Shown: in pieces, positions 8,298 to 17,034 of the stretch
Position numbering within the stretch: position 1 is the stretch's first letter
Layout of the letters: each line of letters begins with the position of its first letter
Source of the DNA: JBKECP01 sp047974765
GTDB lineage: Bacteria; Pseudomonadota; Gammaproteobacteria; Pseudomonadales; Halieaceae
DNA: 30,029 nt
NCBI GenBank assembly: GCA_047974765.1
Contig: JBKECP010000028.1
Location: forward strand, 1 to 30,029
Direction of reading: 5' to 3'
Notes under the pieces: model-generated
The model's input: only the letters and a program-made list of their open reading frames with translations
Told to the model about the DNA's origin: nothing
Database searches by the model: none
Program-made: the position numbers and the translations under genes

Positions 8298-9845
8298 TCA
8301 GTCTGTTGGTGTGATCAGGCTGTGGCCTGTCATCTCTGAGGGCTGAGCCATATCCATCAGTGCCAGTAGTGTGGGTGCAATATCGGCAAGAATGCCTCCC
8401 GCAGGGTCAAGTGTCAGCGCTCGCTCGCCAATATAAACCAGTGGCACCCGCTCTGTCGTATGCTGGGTATGTAGCTGGCCACTGTCGTAATCCTGCATTT
8501 GCTCGCAATTGCCGTGATCAGCGGTAATCAATGCCTGGCCGTTATTGGCGAGCAGGGCGCTTTCAATCCGGCCCAGGCAGGTGTCAAGTGTTGCAACAGC
8601 CTCAAGTGTGGCTTCGTATACGCCGGTATGACCGACCATGTCGCCGTTGGCGTAGTTACACACGATAAGATCATAGGTTCCTGCTTCAACGGCTTCAACA
8701 AGCTTGTCGGTGACCTCTGGTGCGCTCATTTCAGGCTTTAGATCATAGGTGGCCACATCCGGCGATGGTATCAGTATCCGCTGCTCACCGTTAAAGAGTG
8801 CCTCACGGCCACCGCTGAAGAAGAATGTAACATGTGCGTACTTTTCGGTTTCGGCGATACGCAGCTGGGTTTTACCCTGTTGGGCAAGATAGTCGCCAAG
8901 TACATTGTTCAGGCGTTCTGGAGGAAAGGCGACAGCAGCGTCAATATCAGCGGCGTACTCGGTTGTCATAACATAACCGGCCAGTGTCGGTATATGGCCG
9001 CGGTCAAAGCCATTAAAGGCTGTATCAACAAAGGCCCGGCTTAACTGACGGGCGCGATCGGCACGAAAGTTCATAAACAGCACGGTATCGTTATCACTGA
9101 TTGCTGCATCAGTGCCGCCAATAAGAGTGGGCTGAACAAATTCGTCATTTTCGCCGCGAGTGTAGGCCGCACGCAGGCCTTCAATGCTGCTGTCAGCAGT
9201 AAAGGGTGCTTCGGCCCTGGTTAGTAGATTCCAGGCCTGGCTGACCCGATCCCAGCGCTGGTCTCTATCCATGGCAAAGTAGCGGCCAACAACACTGGCT
9301 ACACGACCACAGCCCAGTTCAGCAAACAGGGCGTCGGCCTGTTCCAGTGATGGTGTGGCACTGCGCGGTGGTGTGTCACGGCCATCGAGAAAGGCGTGCA
9401 GATAAACCCGTTCGGCACCGCGCTGGGCAGCCATGCGAATAGCTGCCAATAGTTGTTTTTCATGGCTGTGTACGCCGCCGGGCGACAACAGGCCCATGAT
9501 ATGGACTGCGCCACCTTTGTCGATAGCCTTGTCGATGGCGTCGGTATAAGCAGGATTGGTATTGAAGCTGCCATCTTCAATGGCTTTGTCGATGCGGGTA
9601 ATATTCTGATAGATCACCCGGCCCGAACCCAGACTCATGTGACCGACTTCAGAGTTACCCATTTGCCCCTCGGGCAGGCCGACATCCAGGCCTGAACCAG
9701 ACACCAGCGTGTGAGGTGCCTCACTCCACAGCCTGTCCCAGACGGGTGTCTTGCCATTGGCAATGGCGTTGTCCCGTGAGTCCTCACGATGGCCCCAGCC
9801 ATCCAGGATGATCAGCAAGGTGGTTTGTCTGCGCGCTTCACTCAT
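8298..9845 (-). CDS. gpmI: 2,3-bisphosphoglycerate-independent phosphoglycerate mutase
   Basis: A 515-residue cytosolic glycolytic enzyme interconverting 3- and 2-phosphoglycerate through a phosphoserine intermediate and two Mn ions. The metal ligand D15 is in LDGWG, the nucleophile S65 is in MGNSEVGHM, and the second metal cluster is in ITADHGNCEQ near residue 445, followed by HTTERVPLVYIG. Length and motif spacing are normal. One oddity is SLGSGR after the nucleophile, where NIGAGR is usual; this is a conservative variant. It is the first gene of the gpmI-envC-ctpA-yibQ run and has its own predicted promoter 30-60 bases upstream. Confidence 0.97.
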   Translation of the reverse strand: MSEARRQTTLLIILDGWGHREDSRDNAIANGKTPVWDRLWSEAPHTLVSGSGLDVGLPEGQMGNSEVGHMSLGSGRVIYQNITRIDKAIEDGSFNTNPAYTDAIDKAIDKGGAVHIMGLLSPGGVHSHEKQLLAAIRMAAQRGAERVYLHAFLDGRDTPPRSATPSLEQADALFAELGCGRVASVVGRYFAMDRDQRWDRVSQAWNLLTRAEAPFTADSSIEGLRAAYTRGENDEFVQPTLIGGTDAAISDNDTVLFMNFRADRARQLSRAFVDTAFNGFDRGHIPTLAGYVMTTEYAADIDAAVAFPPERLNNVLGDYLAQQGKTQLRIAETEKYAHVTFFFSGGREALFNGEQRILIPSPDVATYDLKPEMSAPEVTDKLVEAVEAGTYDLIVCNYANGDMVGHTGVYEATLEAVATLDTCLGRIESALLANNGQALITADHGNCEQMQDYDSGQLHTQHTTERVPLVYIGERALTLDPAGGILADIAPTLLALMDMAQPSEMTGHSLITPTD

Positions 9846-9882
9846 GTGCTACCTAAAAAATACGGAAACAGAAGAAAAACGC

Positions 9883-9911
9883 ATTCTACATGGTCTGATG
9901 GACCTTGACAG
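9883..9911 (-). promoter_or_regulatory. Predicted sigma-70 promoter for gpmI
   Basis: On the minus strand TAGAAT (9883-9888, five of six) is preceded by a 17-base spacer and CTGTCA (9906-9911, four of six). Transcription would start near 9876, about 30 nt before the gpmI start codon. Confidence 0.45.
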
Positions 9912-9956
9912 GCAAAGAAGACCGATGAGGTGTGGTGCAGCACACATGATGGTGCT

Positions 9957-10313
9957 TTAGTCCAGTGCTCCAAGTTTTGTGGCCAGCGCCAATAACCCCG
10001 AGTCTGCTGCCTCGATTCCATCCAGCTGCTGGACCATACTGAGCCGGGAGCGTGAGGTTTGTTCCCGACTCTGGGCAATATCCCAGCGCAATTGAGCCAG
10101 CAGCCAGAATTCAGCAGGGTAGTGCCGACGGGTGATTTGCTCCAGCAGCAGAGCCATTTTTGGAGTTATATTGCGCTTGCCGTTGATTAGCTCGTTAACC
10201 GGTTGGGGCTGGTTAAAGCCCAGTTGTCGTGCAAGCCGGGATTGGGAGCAATCGCTGGGCACAAGCACCAGCGATTCAATCAGTTCACCGGGGTGTTGTA
10301 CCGCTTTAGCCAC
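9957..10313 (-). CDS. HigA-family (XRE-like) antitoxin/regulator without a HigB partner
   Basis: A 118-residue protein with a GTG start preceded by GGGGA. The N-terminal 80 residues follow the HigA addiction-module pattern: HPGELIESLV, the helix-turn-helix QSRLARQLGFNQPQPVNELI, NGKRNITPKMALLLEQ, then AEFWLLAQLRWDIAQSRE. HigA proteins bind their own operator and neutralise HigB, an mRNA-cleaving toxin. No HigB-like gene is next to it. Upstream lies a stomatin-type gene whose last 8 bases overlap this start, and downstream lies gpmI. It could therefore be a solitary transcription factor, or an antitoxin whose toxin was lost or is unrecognised. The C-terminal 35 residues are not family-typical. 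Confidence 0.75.
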   Translation of the reverse strand: MAKAVQHPGELIESLVLVPSDCSQSRLARQLGFNQPQPVNELINGKRNITPKMALLLEQITRRHYPAEFWLLAQLRWDIAQSREQTSRSRLSMVQQLDGIEAADSGLLALATKLGALD

Positions 10314-11313
10314 GATTGTCCCCGTTTAATGCAGCTGGTTTTTTGCCATGGCTCTCCAGCAGATGGCGATAACCTCCAATGAAGGAGGCCAGATCTGTTG
10401 CGCTGTGAGGCATCCAGACGACATTTTCATTTTTGGCCATTTGGTCGAGGGTTTCCATATAACGAATACCCACCAGATAGTCAGCAAAGTCATCCTGCAT
10501 GACATCCTGTACCAGTCGTAGTTTGCGCTGTTCTGCCAGTGCCAGACGCTCGATAGCTGTTGCCTCACCTTCGGCTTCCAGAATATAGGCGCGCTGCTCA
10601 CCTTCGGCTGTGGCAATGCGCGCATCACGCTCACCTTCAGCGCGCAATACTTCGGCACGCTTAAAACCTTCGGCTTCGGTTACACGGGCGCGGCGTTCAC
10701 GCTCAGCCTTCATTTGCTGTTCCATGGCGGACAGCACATCCGCCGGTGGAATAATGTCCTGTACTTCGACCCGGTTGACCTTGATGCCCCAGGACTGGGC
10801 CGCAGCACCAATGGTTTCCACCAGGCTGGCATTGATTTTTTCGCGGGAGGTTAGTGTGTCATCCAGGTCCATCTCGCCAATAACATTACGCAAGGTGGTT
10901 TGGGTCAGGGTTTCCAGGGCGATAGGCAGGTTTTCAATTTCATAAACTGCATCACGGGCGGTGGTAATCTGGAAATAAACCACCGCATCAACCTGAATGC
11001 CCACGTTGTCACGGGTAATTACTGACTGAGAGGGAAAATCATAAACCTGTTCGCGCAGGTCGAGATTGGTGATGGTGGTGACAACAAAAAATTTCTGACC
11101 GTTGTCCTTGATTGTGCGGCGCCAGGGAATTTGGCGGGGTTGATCAACCACTGGAATAATAATGTTAAGGCCCGGCTCCAGTGTTTTATGATAGCGGCCC
11201 AGGCGTTCGATCATCATTACCGATTGCTCGGGCACGATGCGAATGCCCTTGACCAGCAATACGCCAACAAACAGGGCAATGAAGCCCAGGATAATCATTG
11301 ATGCAGTTGCCAT
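10306..11313 (-). CDS. SPFH/Band 7 (stomatin-like, QmcA-type) membrane protein
   Basis: A 335-residue inner-membrane protein. It has an N-terminal membrane helix (about 6-22), the SPFH/band-7 domain (about 25-210, including VPEQSVMMIERLGRYHKTL and the TLRNVIGEMDLDDTLTSRE segment), and an Ala/Glu-rich coiled coil (about 205-265, AERERRARVTEAEGFKRAEV). SPFH proteins assemble into large ring or cage scaffolds organising membrane microdomains and can regulate membrane proteases. The next gene upstream, 14 bases away, encodes an NfeD-type partner, the same pairing as qmcA-ybbJ in E. coli. Its 3' end overlaps the HigA-like gene by 8 bases, which is unusual for this family. Confidence 0.92.
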   Translation of the reverse strand: MATASMIILGFIALFVGVLLVKGIRIVPEQSVMMIERLGRYHKTLEPGLNIIIPVVDQPRQIPWRRTIKDNGQKFFVVTTITNLDLREQVYDFPSQSVITRDNVGIQVDAVVYFQITTARDAVYEIENLPIALETLTQTTLRNVIGEMDLDDTLTSREKINASLVETIGAAAQSWGIKVNRVEVQDIIPPADVLSAMEQQMKAERERRARVTEAEGFKRAEVLRAEGERDARIATAEGEQRAYILEAEGEATAIERLALAEQRKLRLVQDVMQDDFADYLVGIRYMETLDQMAKNENVVWMPHSATDLASFIGGYRHLLESHGKKPAALNGDNRG

Positions 11314-11327
11314 CTTGCTTGTTCTCC

Positions 11328-11771
11328 TTAACGCGACAGGCGTTTTACAATAAATACTGATGTGCGAACGTCGATGACTTCAGCCAGATCGCCTTCGGTA
11401 AGATCATCCTCGCTCTCGACGCCCCAGCGGGAGTCACGAAAAACTGTGTAATATTTGCCGCCCATGTCGGGACTGTCCATGATGGTCACGTGCTGGCCAA
11501 TCATTCCCTGAATACCAAAGCGAGCGGGTTCGGCTTTCATAAATGTACGCAAGGCGAAGGGGCGGATGCCCACAAAAAACACCAACGCACCTATCGAATA
11601 AGCCAGCAGGGCCCAATCCAGGCTTTCGCCCCAATAATGGCCTATAGCGGCACAGATCGCACCAAAGCCCAGGCCTGCCAGCACAAATCCAGAGGTGAAT
11701 ATCTCCAGTATCAACAACACTACCCCGGCAATAACCCACAAGTGCCAAGGGCTGAGCCCCAGTAACAACAT
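11328..11771 (-). CDS. NfeD-family membrane protein, partner of the SPFH protein
   Basis: A 147-residue protein with three or so hydrophobic helices in the first 80 residues (LWVIAGVVLLILEIFTSGFV, LGFGAICAAIG, LLAYSIGALVFFVGIRPF). These are followed by a soluble C-terminal OB-fold domain (about 85-147, with IGQHVTIMDSPDMGGKYYTV and GDLAEVIDVRTSVFIVKR). This is the short NfeD1b type that accompanies stomatin-like proteins; the OB domain is thought to bind the SPFH partner. Its ribosome-binding site AAGGA (11782-11786) lies inside a perfect 13-bp hairpin, so translation of the nfeD-SPFH-higA cluster may be controlled at this point. Confidence 0.9.
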   Translation of the reverse strand: MLLLGLSPWHLWVIAGVVLLILEIFTSGFVLAGLGFGAICAAIGHYWGESLDWALLAYSIGALVFFVGIRPFALRTFMKAEPARFGIQGMIGQHVTIMDSPDMGGKYYTVFRDSRWGVESEDDLTEGDLAEVIDVRTSVFIVKRLSR

Positions 11772-11777
11772 GCTTAT

Positions 11778-11810
11778 ATCATCCTTACATATGTATTATG
11801 TAAGGATGAT
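11778..11810 (-). promoter_or_regulatory. Perfect 13-bp hairpin enclosing the nfeD ribosome-binding site
   Basis: The arms ATCATCCTTACAT and ATGTAAGGATGAT are exact reverse complements separated by 7 bases. On the minus-strand transcript the second arm contains AAGGA, which lies 10 bases before the nfeD ATG. Folding would therefore hide the ribosome-binding site while leaving the start codon free. The stem is A/U-rich, as in RNA thermometers. As DNA, the same palindrome could be a repressor operator. No T run follows, so it is not a terminator. Confidence 0.6.
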
Positions 11811-11898
11811 TGCATGACTGAGCTGATAGTGTCAATCAGTGCAAAGCTATATGAGGGCCGGGTAATTTTGGGAAGGATAAATCTTTTATTGGTCTGAA

Positions 11899-12915
11899 TT
11901 ACACCTCTAGCAGGGTTTTGATGGCGCGGCGCTCATCCATGGCGCGGTAGCCTTCGGCGACATCGGCAATTGCCAAAGTCAGATCAAAAACCCTGCCAGG
12001 CTGAATTTTTTCATGAAGTACGCGATCCATAAGATCAGGCAGAAAGCGGCGTACAGGAGCGGGGCCGCCAAGCATACGTTTTTGAGCAAAAAACATCTGT
12101 TGCCCATCAAAAGTGACGTCATGGGGTACGCCCACATAACCTATGCTGCCGCCGGGACGGCAAACACCCAGCGCCTGATCCATGGATTCTTCCATGCCCA
12201 CACACTCAATAACAGATTCAGCACCAATGCCACGGGTTAATGCCATGACCTGCGCAATACCGGCTTCGCCGCGCTCCTCTACAATATCTGTGGCACCAAA
12301 CTCACGAGCCAATCGCTGGCGATCCGAATGTCGACTCATGGCAATAATACGCTCGGCGCCCAGTTGCCGGGCAGCCATTACGGCCATCAGACCAACGGCG
12401 CCGTCACCCACCACTATGACAGTACCACCTGTGCGAACATTGGCCGCTACCGCTCCATACCAGCCGGTGCCCAGTACATCTGAAACTGCCAGCATATGAG
12501 GAATCATTGTCTGTGCGGGCATTTCTGCAGTGGCCACCAGTGTGCCGTCAGCAAGTGGTACCCGCGCATAAGGTGCCTGGGCGCCGAGCATAAACTCGCG
12601 CTGTTCACAGGAAGACTGAAAGCCAAACTGGCAGTGTGGGCAGGTATTGTCAGACAGACAAAAACTACCGACGACAAACTGGCCCGGTTTTATATGATTG
12701 ACCGCTGAACCGACCTCCAGTACGACACCGCAATATTCATGGCCCATCGCAGTGGGTTCACTCTGGGTGGATATGCCGCGATAAGGCCACAAATCCGACC
12801 CGCAGATGCAGGTGGCGGACATCTGGATAATCGCATCAGTAGGCTGGATAATTTTTGGATCATCGACCTGTTCGTAGCGAACATCTCCCGGGCCGTACAT
12901 TACAGTTGCATACAT
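11899..12915 (-). CDS. Zinc-dependent alcohol dehydrogenase (MDR superfamily)
   Basis: A 338-residue medium-chain dehydrogenase/reductase. The catalytic zinc site is shown by CICGSDLWPYRG and MGHEYCG. A structural-zinc-like Cys cluster follows at FCLSDNTCPHCQFGFQSSC, spaced C-x5-C-x2-C-x7-C, where the first gap is longer than the usual x2. The Rossmann motif is VVGDGAVGLMAVMAARQLGA. The substrate cannot be told from sequence; aldehyde/alcohol or polyol oxidation with NAD(P) is the family role. The start at 12915 (MYATVMYG) has GGAG six bases upstream. A longer start at 12927 exists but that SD lies inside it. The gene stands alone between nfeD and the mechanosensitive channel. Confidence 0.9.
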   Translation of the reverse strand: MYATVMYGPGDVRYEQVDDPKIIQPTDAIIQMSATCICGSDLWPYRGISTQSEPTAMGHEYCGVVLEVGSAVNHIKPGQFVVGSFCLSDNTCPHCQFGFQSSCEQREFMLGAQAPYARVPLADGTLVATAEMPAQTMIPHMLAVSDVLGTGWYGAVAANVRTGGTVIVVGDGAVGLMAVMAARQLGAERIIAMSRHSDRQRLAREFGATDIVEERGEAGIAQVMALTRGIGAESVIECVGMEESMDQALGVCRPGGSIGYVGVPHDVTFDGQQMFFAQKRMLGGPAPVRRFLPDLMDRVLHEKIQPGRVFDLTLAIADVAEGYRAMDERRAIKTLLEV

Positions 12916-12998
12916 TGATTGCTCCATTATTTTCGCGTATTACAAAACCGGGAAGCTGCTATGTGGGTAAATTCTGCCACGCAGCTTCTGTGAAAATA

Positions 12999-15900
12999 TT
13001 ATTTCCCCTGTGGCAATGGTTTTACTAAAGATGGATTCTGGCTGAGTACCTCTATTTGCAAAGGTTTTAATGTATCCAGGTGTACGTCGCGCTGCGGGAA
13101 GGAGATTTCAATGCCAGCCTTCGTCAGTTTGTCGTTAATGAGATTGCGTAAATCTGTTGATACCTGCACCCGCTGTTCTTCAGCATAGCAGCGCAAGACC
13201 AGCATCAGGGAGTTATCACCAAAGTCATCGAAACTGACCATAGGTTCCGGGTCAGCTATTACCAGTGATACTTCGGTTGCCGCTTCCAGTATCAATGCCT
13301 GAGCCAGTCGTACATCACTGCCGTAACCTATGCCAACCGGAATCATAATCCGTATGGCGGCACCGGTTAATGTCCAGTTGACCACCTGGCTGGTGATCAG
13401 TTCCTTGTTTGGAATCAGCACCTCCTTGCCCTCAAAGGTTTCAATGACGGTGGCGCGGGATTTAATTTCCAATACCCGTCCTTCAGCACCTGCCACAGAA
13501 ATAATATCGCCAACCCGAACTGGCCGCTCAAACAGGATAATAATACCGCTGATAAAGTTGGCTACAATCTCCTGTAAACCAAAACCGATACCCACACCCA
13601 GTGCGGCGACCAGCCACTGCAATTTTGACCATTCCCAGCCAACGGCGCTGAGAAACATAGAGCCGCCTACTGCCAGTACGAAATACTGAAATAAAATGCC
13701 AAAGGCATAGCGTGCACCGGCACTGGTTTTTGACCACTCGACCATAAAAGCCTGTAGTACTGAGGGTACATTTTTAGCGACAAGAATGGTTACTACAAAA
13801 ATGAAGGCACTACGCAGTAAGTCTGCCAGTGTGATTGTACGCAGGCTGCCATCAGCGCTGGCGCTGTTGGTCACTTCCCACACAGTAATACCGTCAAGAA
13901 GGTGTAAGCCGGGTAGTGTCGGTGCCCAGATAATCCAGACCGATACCACAATGGTGACCAGGCGTAGCAAGCCAAGCAGGCTGTGATGTGCCTCTGACAG
14001 AGAGACAGTATCGACCCAGGCCTCAGCATCCTCCGGCTGGCTTTCACCGGACTGCTCCAGGGATTTCTGTTCGTCACGTCGTTTTCGTTCTAGCCGTATA
14101 CGCTGTACCAGCAACCAGCGCTGAACGACATCATTGGCTATTTTGATCAAAAAGAGAACAAACAGGGTTTGTCCAACAGCAATGATGTAGATTTCCGCTG
14201 CAAACAGCAGGCCCAGCAGCTGCATAAAGATTACACTGGCTCCGATTGCTGCCAGCAGTATGAAAATGCGACGTAAGAATTTGACCTCATGAAATAACGG
14301 TTCACGCAATAATCTTATAGCGAAAGTGCTTAACATCAAGGCCAGAATGCTGTTGCAGATCGCCGCCAGTGGACCACCGGTCACTGCTACGCCAATTGTC
14401 CATGCAAATGCTTCGAGTCCGCCAGCAAGAATAAATACCGGCCCTGCCCAGTGCAGTTCCCCCCGCAGAATGTCCTGCATTTTAGAATGCCATTTGAGCA
14501 TGCGACGACCAACCCCGAAAGGGTGGATCATTTTGCGGGTAAAGAGTAACGCGTAAAGGTCGCGGGCCATGATGGTTAACATCGCAGCTATTGCTTCGGG
14601 GAATGTTGAATTGGATTCACTGGCATGCAGACAATAGGCGATATACCACAGCAATGCAGGCACAGGTGCGACACGAAGAGCGCTCATTATGATGCCTGCG
14701 ATCATGTTCAGAAAACGCTCTTCGCTGAGGCGCGTCGGTTTTCGTATCAGGTTGTCAAAAGGTTTTTGTATGCGCCAGGCTGCCAGCATAACGAGAATCA
14801 GGGCACCCAGTAGTACCTCTCCCCAGGTACTGTTGTGATAACCCTGATAAGCCGCCTTTGGCAGTGCTATCCAGTTTGATGGATGGGTCAGTTCCTGCAA
14901 TTGTTCGAGCAATATATCCAGTTTGAAAAAAGTGAAATTACGTACCCACAGCAGGTTGCCCACAAGAAATTGCTGGAAAGCCCTGGAAGAAGTGATCAGT
15001 TTTTGTGACTGTTCATTGTTGTCAATCAGGGATCGCTGCAACGTGCCCAATGTGTCCAGTCCTGTCTCCAGTAACTGCTGGCGCTGCTCCAGTGCTTTAT
15101 CTATCAGCGTTTGGGTTGAAGGACCAAAGGTGTCGTAATCAATACCGTGATCGTTCAGGTAACGGTCCCGATTGGCCAGCTCACGCAGTTCTTCTTCTGT
15201 GTCAATATGGGCGATAGAGGTGTTGGCAATGAGGTCATTGCGAACATATATCTGCCGTTCAATTGTTGTGGTGTCAGGCAGGTTGTCGAGACTGTTGAAC
15301 ATCACCCGTACCAAAACCTCTTTGCGACCGGCCACCTCCAGCCGTCTGCGCATCAGACTGGAGCTCTGATCGATGGAATCCAGTTGTTCACGCAGTTTGC
15401 GGGTATTGCTGCGTGCGCTGTCCTGTTCTGCTGCGGCTTCGTGCAGTTGTTCAGCCAGGATGCGGTTGGTTTCAATCAGTGCCTGTAGCGCCGGGTTTTC
15501 GTTGCGGGCTTCCTGCTGTAAGGCAGCTGTAGCTTCCAATTTGGCTCTGCTGGCATTGCTTTGTGCAAGCTCTACCTGTTTGCTGAGTATTTGCAGGCGG
15601 ATATCAGTATCGCTCAATGCCTGGTTCAGCCAGGCGCGTTCTGCGGCGCGAATATCTGCACGTGCAGGCTCGCTGAGTATCTGCGCTTCCAGGCTCTTGT
15701 TTTCCGCTTTTAAAGCCTGCCGTCGCGCCTGAGCCAAAGCCTTGACTACCTGCTGTTGCAGTGTCTGTGCCTGCTGGTTTAGTGCTGCCCGGTTATCGGC
15801 CAGTTCATCTTGCAGTGCAGTCAGTCGTGCCTGTATACGGGCTCGTTTTGGTGCCCGCTGCTCTTCTTCTTTGAGTACGGTAGCCAGACGGTCTGACAGG

Positions 15901-16388
15901 CGACCTCGCTCTGACTGGGTCAGCGCCAGCTGACTCTCCAATGCAGTGGCATCGGCATCGGTCAATGCTGGGGTATCGGGATCAGGTGGTGATGCCTGGG
16001 CTTCACTTAACTGTCGGCGAAAGTTCGTTATGGTTTCCTTGGCGCCACTGATAACCGTCTGTTGCTGATTCGTCTCGACCTTGAAGCGAGAGGCTTCCTG
16101 GAGCATGCGACTGGCGTTGTTCAGCTGAGACTTCAGATCGGTTAATGTCTGTTCATCAAGGTCTGTGGATTGCTCAAGCCTGGCACCGAGATTGGCAATA
16201 TCATTCTCTGTGACTGATTCCGGGCTTGAAGATTCCTGTGCCTGAATTGGTACTGACAACATCAGCATTAGTGTCAGCAGGCAAAGTGGAATGTTGGCAA
16301 GCAGCAATCGCCGAAGCCCGGCAGAGGCCGACCGCGAACCGCCTCCCGCTACAGATAAAGCCTGCATTACTGTAATAGTCTTGCTCAT
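12999..16388 (-). CDS. Large MscK/KefA-type mechanosensitive channel
   Basis: An approximately 1129-residue MscS-superfamily channel, close to E. coli MscK in size, that opens under membrane tension to release solutes during hypo-osmotic shock. It has a signal peptide ending near SVPIQAQE, a long Gln/Ala/Leu-rich coiled-coil periplasmic domain (to about residue 450), roughly eleven membrane helices, and the MscS core near the C-terminus. The core shows LGVGIGFGLQEIVANFISGI (pore helix and neck), RPVRVGDIISVAGAEGRV and VLIPNKELITSQVVNW (beta domain). I chose the ATG at 16388 (MSKTITVMQAL) because a signal peptide follows at a sensible distance and GGAG lies upstream. The frame stays open to 16511, but those extra 41 residues look unlike a secretory N-terminus. 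The gene stands alone. Confidence 0.9.
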   Translation of the reverse strand: MSKTITVMQALSVAGGGSRSASAGLRRLLLANIPLCLLTLMLMLSVPIQAQESSSPESVTENDIANLGARLEQSTDLDEQTLTDLKSQLNNASRMLQEASRFKVETNQQQTVISGAKETITNFRRQLSEAQASPPDPDTPALTDADATALESQLALTQSERGRLSDRLATVLKEEEQRAPKRARIQARLTALQDELADNRAALNQQAQTLQQQVVKALAQARRQALKAENKSLEAQILSEPARADIRAAERAWLNQALSDTDIRLQILSKQVELAQSNASRAKLEATAALQQEARNENPALQALIETNRILAEQLHEAAAEQDSARSNTRKLREQLDSIDQSSSLMRRRLEVAGRKEVLVRVMFNSLDNLPDTTTIERQIYVRNDLIANTSIAHIDTEEELRELANRDRYLNDHGIDYDTFGPSTQTLIDKALEQRQQLLETGLDTLGTLQRSLIDNNEQSQKLITSSRAFQQFLVGNLLWVRNFTFFKLDILLEQLQELTHPSNWIALPKAAYQGYHNSTWGEVLLGALILVMLAAWRIQKPFDNLIRKPTRLSEERFLNMIAGIIMSALRVAPVPALLWYIAYCLHASESNSTFPEAIAAMLTIMARDLYALLFTRKMIHPFGVGRRMLKWHSKMQDILRGELHWAGPVFILAGGLEAFAWTIGVAVTGGPLAAICNSILALMLSTFAIRLLREPLFHEVKFLRRIFILLAAIGASVIFMQLLGLLFAAEIYIIAVGQTLFVLFLIKIANDVVQRWLLVQRIRLERKRRDEQKSLEQSGESQPEDAEAWVDTVSLSEAHHSLLGLLRLVTIVVSVWIIWAPTLPGLHLLDGITVWEVTNSASADGSLRTITLADLLRSAFIFVVTILVAKNVPSVLQAFMVEWSKTSAGARYAFGILFQYFVLAVGGSMFLSAVGWEWSKLQWLVAALGVGIGFGLQEIVANFISGIIILFERPVRVGDIISVAGAEGRVLEIKSRATVIETFEGKEVLIPNKELITSQVVNWTLTGAAIRIMIPVGIGYGSDVRLAQALILEAATEVSLVIADPEPMVSFDDFGDNSLMLVLRCYAEEQRVQVSTDLRNLINDKLTKAGIEISFPQRDVHLDTLKPLQIEVLSQNPSLVKPLPQGK

Positions 16389-17034
16389 GATGCCGTGCTG
16401 TTCTCCACTTGTATTAAACAGACAATGACTGTTTGCTGGCTTGAATGGCACGGTGTTCCCACTGTGCGTCTGTCTGCCAGTGCTTACCCCGGTTATAACC
16501 AGACTTTGCAAAAGGATATGGTACTAAAATTCAGCAAAAAGATATCTGCTTGCCCTTGATATTAACCGGATTCAGTATGGCTTTGGCAGACAGCGATAAG
16601 TAACAAAGCACTATTGTGACTTGTCTATTTGGTCAAAGTGCCATGGTGGGTGCAAACTAAGATAGTTAATACGGCAATGCCCGTATATAAACAAAATTAT
16701 CTGGCTCAATTTAAATGCTGCTATACAGGTAGTGGCTATCAGGTATACCAACACAGGCATACTCCTGTCGGCATTATCTTTTAGTTCTTCTGATAAGAAC
16801 CAGTGTCCTCCAGGGTCTGTTTGCTCCCCGGTGTTACTTTCTGTCGCTGGCAGTTACTATCAACCTGATAATCAGCGGGGTGTGTGAAATCCATTGATTT
16901 TCGCAGGGCTCGCGCAGGCTTACAGCCTGCGGCGGCACATTCATATGCCGCATATTCATTCGGCTAAAAACCTGCCGAGTTAGTATTAACTCGTCAATCC
17001 ATGTCTATGCCATGTTTATGGTCGGCTTAATATT
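16389..17034. other. 646-base intergenic region without a supportable gene
   Basis: No reading frame here has both length and family character. The strand upstream of the channel gene should hold its promoter, but no convincing -10/-35 pair stood out. The right part holds three consecutive hairpins (16913-16993). Other short inverted repeats, such as GTTCTT-CTGAT-AAGAAC near 16784, are weak. A 35-codon plus-strand frame at 16677-16784 lacks a good ribosome-binding site. Confidence 0.6.
16913..16993. repeat. Three consecutive hairpins, REP-like or terminator array
   Basis: Hairpin 1 is CGCAGGC-TTACA-GCCTGCG (16913-16931, 7-bp stem). Hairpin 2 is GCGGCA-8-TGCCGC (16932-16951). Hairpin 3 is CGAGTTA-GTAT-TAACTCG (16976-16993, 7-bp stem). 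They lie just downstream of the stop codon of the minus-strand gene at 17035. On the minus strand hairpin 3 is followed shortly by TTTTT, so it could terminate that gene. Alternatively they may be a REP-type palindromic element. Confidence 0.5.

Noticed and set aside
16389..16511. Longer start for the MscK-type channel adding 41 residues
   Set aside because: The added segment is polar and would bury the signal peptide deep inside the protein; the ATG at 16388 has better spacing and an upstream GGAG.
16677..16784. A 35-codon plus-strand frame (starting MPVYKQNYLAQF) in the intergenic region
   Set aside because: No good ribosome-binding site, no recognisable product, and a frame of this length is expected by chance.
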